Positions 57,174 to 64,000 of a DNA stretch of 64,000 nucleotides are shown one piece after another. The first letter of the stretch is position 1. Each line of letters opens with the position of its first letter. This DNA is from Nocardioides sp. Its GTDB lineage: Bacteria; Actinomycetota; Actinomycetes; Propionibacteriales; Nocardioidaceae. The stretch spans positions 1 through 64,000 of the forward strand of contig NZ_JAOPWY010000107.1 of the NCBI RefSeq assembly GCF_025965415.1, in the 5' to 3' direction. The translations under genes and the position numbers were made by a program. The notes under the pieces are model-generated. The model was not told where the DNA came from. It worked only from the letters and a program-made list of their open reading frames with translations, and did not search any database.

Positions 57174-58883
57174 TCAGCTGACGCCGACGATCGGCAGCCG
57201 CAGCGCGCCCGGCGCGGCCTCCGGGACGACGGGGTTCTTCGGCTCGACCGGGGCCAGCTGGCGGTAGGTCGCGCCGAGCTCGGGGCGGGGGTCGGCCTCG
57301 CCCTTGTTGGGCCAGAACGCCATCGCCCGCTCGGCCTGCGCGGTGATGGTGAGCGACGGGTTGACCCCGAGGTTGGCCGACACCGTGGAGCCGTCGACGA
57401 CGTGCAGGCCGTCGTAGCCGTAGACGCGCTGGTAGGGGTCGACCACGCCCGTCGCGGCCGAGTCGCCGATCGCGCAGCCGCCGATGAAGTGCGCGGTCAG
57501 CGGCATCCCGAGCGGCTCGCCGACGGCGCCGTAGGCCTGCCGGGCGCCCATGATCCGCGCGAGCCGGCGGACGGCGTCGTAGGCCGAGGCGATGTAGGTC
57601 GGGTTGGGGGCGCCGTGGCCCTGCGTCGACGACATGTAGCCGACCGTGCCGCGCGTCTTCCACACGGTGGTGATCGAGTTGTCGAGCGTCTGCATGACGA
57701 GCGCGACGACGGTGCGCCGCGACCAGGTGTTCAGCGAGTAGAGGTCGCGCAGGCCGTTGCGCTGGCGCCACAGCTCCTTGCCCCACGTGCGCCACCGCTT
57801 CTCGCCCAGCACCTCGTCGACCAGCACCGTCGCCATCAGCGGCATCACGTTGCGGCCGCGGCCGTAGCGGACGGGCTCGACGTGGGTGTGCTCGTCGGGG
57901 TGGAAGCTGGAGGTGATCGCCACGCCCTCCGTCCAGTCGACGGAGTCGTCGTTGGCGGTGGCCCAGAGGATCGCCTCGGAGTTGGTGCGGGTCAGCACGC
58001 CCAGCCGGTCGGAGATCCGCGGCAGCGACCCCTGGGCCTTGAGCCGGTGGAGCAGCCGCTGCGTGCCGATCGCGGCGGCGGAGAAGACCACCTGGTCGGC
58101 GGTGAACGTCCTGACGGCGCTCCGGCGCGACAACTTGGCCTTGGTCCAGCGGGCGGTGACCTCGTAGCCGCCACCGTCGCGCGGGCGCACGTCGGTGACG
58201 GTCGTCAGGGGGTGCACGACCGCGCCGCCCCGCTCGGCGAGGTGGAGGTAGTTCTTCACCAAGGTGTTCTTGGCGTTGTGGCGGCAGCCGGTCATGCAGG
58301 AGCCGCAGTTGATGCAGGTGGTCCGGTCGGGTCCGGCACCGCCGAAGTACGGGTCCGCCACCGTCTCACCCTCGGGCTGCCCCGGCTCCCCGAAGAAGAC
58401 GCCGACCGGGGTCGGGTGGAACGTGTCGCCCACGCCCATCTCCTCGGCGACCTTCTTCATCGCCACGTCGGCGGGCGTCGTCCGGGCGTACTCCGTCACG
58501 CCGAGCATCCGCCGTGCCTGGTCGTAGTAGGGCGCGAGCTCGGACTTCCAGTCGGTGATGTGGGCCCACTGCGGGTCCTTGTAGAAGGGCTCCGGCGGCT
58601 CGTAGAGGGTGTTGGCGTAGTTGAGCGACCCGCCCCCCACCCCGGCTCCGGCGAGGATGAAGCAGTCGTGCACCAGGTCGATGCGCTGGATGCCGTAGAG
58701 GCCCACCTCGGGACGGAAGATGAAGTTCTTCACGTCGCCGCCGTCGGCGGGCAGCTCGTCGTCGGCGAAGCGCGCCCCCGCCTCGAGCACGCCGACCGTG
58801 TAGCCCTTCTCGGTCAGCCGCAGCGCGCTGACCGAGCCGCCGAATCCGGAGCCGATGACGAGGACGTCGTAGTGCGTCGTCAC
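57174..58883 (-). CDS. choD: GMC-family oxidoreductase, ChoD-like (putative cholesterol oxidase)
   Basis: VTTHYDVLVIGSGFGGSVSALRLTEKGYTVGVLEAGARF...GIQRIDLVHDCFILAGAGVGGGSLNYANTLYEPPEPFYKDPQWAHITDW...MTGCRHNAKNTLVKNYL...RLGVLTRTNSEAI...GVNPSLTITAQAERAMAFWPNKGE; strongly resembles mycobacterial ChoD; substrate not inferable. Confidence 0.85.
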   Translation of the reverse strand: MTTHYDVLVIGSGFGGSVSALRLTEKGYTVGVLEAGARFADDELPADGGDVKNFIFRPEVGLYGIQRIDLVHDCFILAGAGVGGGSLNYANTLYEPPEPFYKDPQWAHITDWKSELAPYYDQARRMLGVTEYARTTPADVAMKKVAEEMGVGDTFHPTPVGVFFGEPGQPEGETVADPYFGGAGPDRTTCINCGSCMTGCRHNAKNTLVKNYLHLAERGGAVVHPLTTVTDVRPRDGGGYEVTARWTKAKLSRRSAVRTFTADQVVFSAAAIGTQRLLHRLKAQGSLPRISDRLGVLTRTNSEAILWATANDDSVDWTEGVAITSSFHPDEHTHVEPVRYGRGRNVMPLMATVLVDEVLGEKRWRTWGKELWRQRNGLRDLYSLNTWSRRTVVALVMQTLDNSITTVWKTRGTVGYMSSTQGHGAPNPTYIASAYDAVRRLARIMGARQAYGAVGEPLGMPLTAHFIGGCAIGDSAATGVVDPYQRVYGYDGLHVVDGSTVSANLGVNPSLTITAQAERAMAFWPNKGEADPRPELGATYRQLAPVEPKNPVVPEAAPGALRLPIVGVS

Positions 58884-60496
58884 GGGCGGCCCAGCTTGTT
58901 GAGGAGGCGCAGAGAGGCCGTCAGCACCTTGGCGTTGGTCTCCTCCGACATGCCGAACATCGGCGCGATCGGCACCAGCCGCTGCGTGGCGACGGACTGC
59001 GCCTCGGTGTAGCGGTGGACGCCCTCGCTCCCCTGGCGCCGGCCCATGCCCGACTCGCGCATGCCGCCCATGGGCGCACCGAGCGAGCCGAACGTCGCGC
59101 CGTAGGCCTCGTTGACGTTGACCGTGCCGCACTTCACCCGGCGCGCGAGCGCCCGTCCACGCGCACCGTCGCGCGTGTAGATGGAGGCGTTGAGGCCGTA
59201 CGCCCCGTCGTTGGCGCGCTCGATCGCCTCGTCCTCGCTGTGGAAGCGGTAGAGCGAGACGACCGGGCCGAAGGTCTCGTGGCCGAAGCACTGCATGTCG
59301 GCGGAGACGCCCTCGAGGATCGTCGGCTCGTAGACGTAGGGCCCGAGGTCGGGACGGGCCCGGCCGCCGGTGAGCACGCGGGCTCCCTTCGCGACGGCGT
59401 CCTCGACGTGGGCGGTCACGGTGTCGAGCTGCGCCTGGGAGATCAGCGACCCCATGTCGACGCTCCAGTCGTGGCTGGCACCGAGCGTCATGGCCTGCGT
59501 CCGCGAGACGAAGGCATCGACGAACCGGTCGTAGACCTGGTCGGCGACGAAGAGCCGCTCCATCGAGACGCACAGCTGTCCGGCGTTGGAGAACACTCCG
59601 CGTACGGCGCCCTCCGCCGCGCGGTGCACGTCGGCGTCGCGCAGCACGAGCATGGGGTTCTTGCCGCCGAGCTCCAAGGAGCAGCCGATGAGCCGGTCGG
59701 CGCACTGGCGCGCGATCAGCCTCCCGGTCGCGGTCGAGCCGGTGAAGCAGATGTAGTCGGCCGCCGCGATCATCGCGCCGCCGATCTCGGGTCCCGGCCC
59801 CGCCACGACCTGCCAGAGCTCCGACGGGAAGCCGGCCTCGTCGAGGAGCTGCGCGGCCAGCAGGGCCGTCAGCATGGTCTGCGCGTCGGGCTTGGCGACC
59901 ACGGCGTTGCCGGCGAGCAGCGCGGGGATGCCGTCGCACAGCGCCATCGTGAGCGGGTAGTTCCAGGGCGAGATGATCCCGACGACGCCCTTGGGGACGC
60001 GGTGGACCTCGGCCCTCGTGAGGACCGGGAACATGCCCCCGACGCGGCGCGGGTCGAGGTGATCGTGCGCGGTGCGCGCGTAGTAGCGCGCGGTCAGTGC
60101 GAGGTGGGCGACCTCGAGGTAGGCGTCCTTGCGGGCCTTGCCCGACTCCCACACGACGAGGTCGATGAGGTCGTCCTGGCGGTCGAGGAGCAGGTCGTGC
60201 AGGCGCAGCAGGGCGGCGGCGCGCTGGTCGATCGTCGTGGCCGCCCACGACACCTGCGCCCTGCGCGCCCGTGCGAACGCCTCGGCCACGTCGGCCGGGC
60301 TCGACTGCGGGATGTGCGCCAGCGGCGTGCGGCCGATCGGCGAGGCCACAGCGTGCGTCTCCCCACTGGTGCTGACCAGTCGCCGCGTCAGGCCGGCGAC
60401 GTACGAGCGGTCGAGGCCGTAGGCCGCGGTGCTGTCGTGCTCGGGGTCTGCGGGGCCGTCGGTGATCGGGCCTGAGGTGGGGCTCTGCTCACTCAT
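58880..60496 (-). CDS. Succinate-semialdehyde dehydrogenase-like aldehyde dehydrogenase
   Basis: KGVVGIISPWNYPLTMALCDGIPALLAGNAVVAKPDAQTML...YICFTGSTATGRLIARQCADRLIGCSLELGGKNPMLVLRDADVHRAAEGAVRGVFSNAGQLCVSMERLFV. Confidence 0.92.
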   Translation of the reverse strand: MSEQSPTSGPITDGPADPEHDSTAAYGLDRSYVAGLTRRLVSTSGETHAVASPIGRTPLAHIPQSSPADVAEAFARARRAQVSWAATTIDQRAAALLRLHDLLLDRQDDLIDLVVWESGKARKDAYLEVAHLALTARYYARTAHDHLDPRRVGGMFPVLTRAEVHRVPKGVVGIISPWNYPLTMALCDGIPALLAGNAVVAKPDAQTMLTALLAAQLLDEAGFPSELWQVVAGPGPEIGGAMIAAADYICFTGSTATGRLIARQCADRLIGCSLELGGKNPMLVLRDADVHRAAEGAVRGVFSNAGQLCVSMERLFVADQVYDRFVDAFVSRTQAMTLGASHDWSVDMGSLISQAQLDTVTAHVEDAVAKGARVLTGGRARPDLGPYVYEPTILEGVSADMQCFGHETFGPVVSLYRFHSEDEAIERANDGAYGLNASIYTRDGARGRALARRVKCGTVNVNEAYGATFGSLGAPMGGMRESGMGRRQGSEGVHRYTEAQSVATQRLVPIAPMFGMSEETNAKVLTASLRLLNKLGRP

Positions 60497-60622
60497 CCGA
60501 GCAGCGTAGGTCGGGCCCGTCGACGTTTGCTACTGGTTGGTCACTTCGTCCCAACATTTGACACTTTGGGGGCATTTGTCCAACCCGGTTCGCGCGGGCC
60601 GTCCAGCAGCCGACCCGTCTGC

Positions 60623-62374
60623 TCAGACGATGTCGGGCGCCTTGACCCGCGCCTCGTCGGCCTCCTGGTCGGTCGGCATCAGCTGGCTCTGCCGCTCCGC
60701 CTCGACCCGTCGCAGGTAGTGGTCGACCTCGTCCTCGAGCTGCGCGTCGTCCCAGCCCAGCGCCTCCGCCATCAGCTCCGCGGCCGGGCGGGCGGCGGTG
60801 ATGCCGCGGTCGAAGGTCTCGATCGACACGCGGGTGCGGCGCGCCAGCACGTCGTCGAGGTGCCGCGCCCCCTCGTGCGTGACGGCGTACAGCACCTCGG
60901 CACGCAGGTAGTGCTCGGCGCCAGGGAGCGGCTCCCCGAGCTCGGGACGCTCAGCGATGAGGGCCAGGACCTCGTCGACCAGGCCGCCGTAGCGACCCAG
61001 CAGGTGGTCGACCACGCCGATGTCGAGGCCCGACGAGCGGCTGATCGAGACCCGCTGGTTGGTGCGCGCCTCGAAGCCCCACGCGCCCATCAGCGGCACC
61101 CGGTCGGTGATCGAGGCGGGCGTGGCGGCGAAGTCGCGGATGGCGTGGTCGACGGCGTCCCTGGCCATGACGCGGTACGTCGTCAGCTTGCCGCCGGCGA
61201 CGAGCACGAGGCCCGGCACCGGGTTGGCGACGGTGTGCTCGCGGGAGAGCTTGGTGGTCTCGCCCATCTCCCCCTCCTTGCGCATCGGCTTGAGCAGCGG
61301 CCGCAGCCCCGCCCAGACACCGATCACGTCGCGGTGGTCGAGCGGGTCCTTGAGGAGCCGGTTGACGTGGCCGAGGAGGTAGTCGATGTCGGTCTTGCTG
61401 GCCGCGGGGTGGGCGAGGTCGAAGTCCCAGGCGGTGTCGGTCGTGCCGATGATCCAGAACTGGTCCCACGGGATCACGAAGAGCACGGACTTCTCGGTCT
61501 TGGTGATGAAGCCGCACTCGGAGCGGATCCGGTCCTTCGGCACCACGAGGTGGATGCCCTTGCTGGCGTCGACGTCGAGCTGCGCCTGACCGCCGATGAG
61601 CTGCTGGACCTCGTCGGTCCACACGCCGGCGGCGTTGATGACGACCTTCGCGCGGATCTCGAGGTCGCGCTGCCCCTCGAGGTCGCGGGCCGTCACGCCG
61701 ACCACACGCCCCTGTTGTCCCGAGCCTGTCGAAGGGTCGCGCAGGAAGCCGGTGACCTTGGTGCGGGTGGCGACGTGCGCGCCGTTGTTGGCCGCGGTGC
61801 GCGCGATCGTCATGACCAGCCGCGCGTCGTCGACCCGGCAGTCGTAGTAGCGGATCGCCCCGTGCAGCGTGTCGGTCCTGATGTCCGGGGCCATCCGCGC
61901 GAGCTGCTTGCGGAAGATGTGCTTGTGCCTGGGCACGCCCATGTCGTACTTGCCGGTCATCGCCATGCCGTCGTAGAGCGCGACGCCGGCGCCGACGTAG
62001 GGGCGCTCCCACGCGTGCTCCAGCGGGTAGAGGAACGGCACCGGACGTACGAGGTGGGGCGCGAGGCGCGTCAGCAGCAGGCCGCGCTCCTCCAGCGCCT
62101 CCTTGACCAGCGCGAAGTCGAACATCTCGAGGTAGCGCAGGCCGCCGTGGACGAGCTTGGACGAGCGCGAGGAGGTGCCGGAGGCGAGGTCGCGCTGCTC
62201 GACCAGGCCGACCTTGAGGCCGCGGGTCACCGCGTCCAGCGCCGCGCCCACCCCGACGATGCCGCCGCCGACGACGAGGACGTCGAGCTCGCCCTCGGCG
62301 AGGTGCTGGAGCGCATCGGCGCGCTGGTCGGCGTCGAGGGCCCTGGCCAGCGTCATGCGGGGCCCCTGCGGCAT
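60623..62374 (-). CDS. glpD: Glycerol-3-phosphate dehydrogenase (FAD)
   Basis: LDVLVVGGGIVGVGAALDAVTRGLKVGLVEQRDLASGTSSRSSKLVHGGLRYLEMFDFALVKEALEERGLLLTRLAPHLV...GIHLVVPKDRI...WIIGTTDTAWDF; start maybe 62356. Confidence 0.95.
   Translation of the reverse strand: MPQGPRMTLARALDADQRADALQHLAEGELDVLVVGGGIVGVGAALDAVTRGLKVGLVEQRDLASGTSSRSSKLVHGGLRYLEMFDFALVKEALEERGLLLTRLAPHLVRPVPFLYPLEHAWERPYVGAGVALYDGMAMTGKYDMGVPRHKHIFRKQLARMAPDIRTDTLHGAIRYYDCRVDDARLVMTIARTAANNGAHVATRTKVTGFLRDPSTGSGQQGRVVGVTARDLEGQRDLEIRAKVVINAAGVWTDEVQQLIGGQAQLDVDASKGIHLVVPKDRIRSECGFITKTEKSVLFVIPWDQFWIIGTTDTAWDFDLAHPAASKTDIDYLLGHVNRLLKDPLDHRDVIGVWAGLRPLLKPMRKEGEMGETTKLSREHTVANPVPGLVLVAGGKLTTYRVMARDAVDHAIRDFAATPASITDRVPLMGAWGFEARTNQRVSISRSSGLDIGVVDHLLGRYGGLVDEVLALIAERPELGEPLPGAEHYLRAEVLYAVTHEGARHLDDVLARRTRVSIETFDRGITAARPAAELMAEALGWDDAQLEDEVDHYLRRVEAERQSQLMPTDQEADEARVKAPDIV
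61709..61736. repeat. 'CCTGTCGAAGGG' dispersed-repeat-like motif inside glpD
   Basis: Minus strand CCCTTCGACAGGCTCGGGACAACAGGGG encodes PSTGSGQQG; resembles the widespread TTCGACAGGCTCAGGA intergenic repeat. Confidence 0.55.
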
Positions 62375-62417
62375 TGCTCGGAGGAGCGGAACGGAGGAGA
62401 AGAACGTCGTGGGGTGC

Positions 62418-63527
62418 TCATGCCTGGACCACGACCTCGATGCGCTGGAACTCCTTGAGCTCGGTGTAGCCCGTGGTCGCCATCGCGCGGCGCAGGGCGC
62501 CGACGAGGTTCATGGTGCCGTCGGCGGTGCGCGAGGGACCGAACATGATCTCCTCCAGCGAGCCGACGGAGGAGAACTCCACGCGCTGGCCGCGTGGCAG
62601 GTCGGCGTGCGTGGCCTCGCTCCCCCAGTGGAAGCCCCGACCGGGGGCCTCGGTCGCCCGGGCGAGCGGGGAGCCGATCATGACGGCGTCCGCGCCGCAG
62701 GCGATGGCCTTGGCGATGTCACCGGAGCTGCCGATCGAGCCGTCCGCGATCACGTGGACGTAGCGGCCTCCCGACTCGTCGAGGTAGTCGCGGCGGGCCG
62801 CGGCCACGTCGGCCACGGCGCTGGCCATCGGCACCGCGACCCCGAGCACGGTCCGGGTGGTGTGGGCGGCACCCCCGCCGAAGCCGACGAGGACGCCGGC
62901 CGCCCCGGTGCGCATCAGGTGCAGCGCGGCCTGGTAGGTCGCACAGCCGCCGACGATCACCGGGACGTCGAGCTCGTAGATGAACTCCTTGAGGTTCAGC
63001 GGCTCGGAGGTGCTGCTCACGTGCTCCGCGCTGACGGTCGTGCCGCGGATGACGAACATGTCGACGCCCGCGTCGACGACGGCCTTGACGTGCTCCTTGG
63101 TGCGCTGCGGCGACAGCGAGCCGGCGACCGTGACGCCGGCGGCACGCACCTCCTTGAGGCGCGCGGTGATCAGCTCGGGCTTGATCGGCTCGGTGTAGAT
63201 CTCCTGCATCCGCCGGGTGGCGTCGGCGCCCTGGAGCCCGGCGACCTCCTCGAGCAGGCCGGTCGGGTCGTCGTACCGGGTCCAGAGGCCCTCGAGGTTG
63301 AGCACCCCCAGCCCGCCCATCTGGCCCAGCGCGATCGCCGTCGAGGGCGACATCACCGAGTCCATGGGGGCGGCCAGGACCGGGATGTCGAAGCGGTAGG
63401 CGTCGATCTGCCAGGCCGTGCTGACCTCCTCGGGGTCGCGGGTGCGCCGCGAGGGCACGATCGCGATGTCGTCGAAGGAGTAGGCGCGGCGACCGCGCTT
63501 GGCACGGCCGATCTCGATCTCGGTCAC
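62418..63527 (-). CDS. guaB3: GuaB3 family IMP dehydrogenase-related protein
   Basis: VTEIEIGRAKRGRRAYSFDDIAIVPSRRTRDPEEVSTAWQIDAYRFDIPVLAAPMDSVMSPSTAIALGQMGGLGVLNLEGLWTRYDDP; GTG start at 63527; lacks CBS insertion. Confidence 0.93.
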   Translation of the reverse strand: MTEIEIGRAKRGRRAYSFDDIAIVPSRRTRDPEEVSTAWQIDAYRFDIPVLAAPMDSVMSPSTAIALGQMGGLGVLNLEGLWTRYDDPTGLLEEVAGLQGADATRRMQEIYTEPIKPELITARLKEVRAAGVTVAGSLSPQRTKEHVKAVVDAGVDMFVIRGTTVSAEHVSSTSEPLNLKEFIYELDVPVIVGGCATYQAALHLMRTGAAGVLVGFGGGAAHTTRTVLGVAVPMASAVADVAAARRDYLDESGGRYVHVIADGSIGSSGDIAKAIACGADAVMIGSPLARATEAPGRGFHWGSEATHADLPRGQRVEFSSVGSLEEIMFGPSRTADGTMNLVGALRRAMATTGYTELKEFQRIEVVVQA

Positions 63528-63655
63528 GCGGGGCAGCCTATCGGCCGGGTCGTGGGCGCCGGCGCGCGCTCGGATCGGGTGCCTGTGGTCCACGTCTCGG
63601 GAACAGGTTTGCCAAAGCCCGGACGCGGGCCGTGCACCGTCCCTACGGTCATGGC

Positions 63656-64000
63656 GTGGGGAACACGGGGGGTCGCGTCATCGCGCGCGCACTGGCAGCC
63701 GTCTGCATCGCAGGCGGCCTGGTCGGCGTGGGCGCGGCGTCCGCGCAGGCCTCGGACGACTACCCGTGGGCCTGGCAGGGGCAGTGCCCGATCGAGCCGC
63801 AGGAGCCGATCGAGGAGCCCACCCCCACTCCCACCCCCACTCCGACCCCCTCGGCCCCGACCAAGCCCGGCGAGACCCCCGCTCCCGTCGAGCCGCCGCC
63901 CCCGCCGCCGCCGGTCCTCGACCCGGTCTCGGGCCACCTCTACGACCCGCGCGGCCCGAAGCCGGTGTGCACGAGCCGGGTGTGGTCGATCGACGGCTCC
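63656..64000 (+). CDS. Secreted Pro/Thr-rich protein, 5' end only (cut by window end; absent from supplied ORF track)
   Basis: GTG start; VGNTGGRVIARALAAVCIAGGLVGVGAASAQASDDYPWAWQGQCPIEPQEPIEEPTPTPTPTPTPSAPTKPGETPAPVEPPPPPPPVLDPVSGHLYDPRGPKPVCTSRVWSIDGS, open to 64000. Confidence 0.75.
   Translation, partial: MGNTGGRVIARALAAVCIAGGLVGVGAASAQASDDYPWAWQGQCPIEPQEPIEEPTPTPTPTPTPSAPTKPGETPAPVEPPPPPPPVLDPVSGHLYDPRGPKPVCTSRVWSIDGS

Overview
This window is a high-GC actinobacterial chromosomal segment. Protein-level resemblance suggests a Nocardioides-like genome, but this is not proven. It is mostly ordinary core chromosome: purine/folate genes (folD, purH, purN, guaA, guaB3), sucCD, photolyase, pcrA, map, glpD, a choD-like GMC oxidoreductase, a LuxR/PspC-kinase two-component cluster, ABC and SSS transporters, acyl-CoA metabolism, two GDPDs, an MMPL protein and a large Ig/MBG-repeat secreted protein. 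I found no phage, CRISPR array, integron, transposase, rRNA or tRNA. The signals most worth a second look are: (1) a family of 50-bp imperfect palindromes (20-nt arms, 10-nt loop), three copies, two of them placed 12-13 nt after a stop codon in the same sense; (2) a heterodimeric ABC exporter whose two NBDs look degenerate in complementary ways, leaving one composite ATP site; (3) an ECF-sigma-like domain fused through one TM helix to an extracytoplasmic domain, next to a tandem-duplicated lipoprotein; (4) dispersed 'GGTTTCGACACG...GCTCAACC' repeats, one expanded to six 28-bp units, and a 'CCTGTCGAAGGG' repeat inside glpD; (5) small zones of decay (truncated VOC gene, frameshifted GrpB gene, vestigial flavoprotein N-terminus). 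All calls come from reading the sequence and the supplied ORFs; no database search was run.
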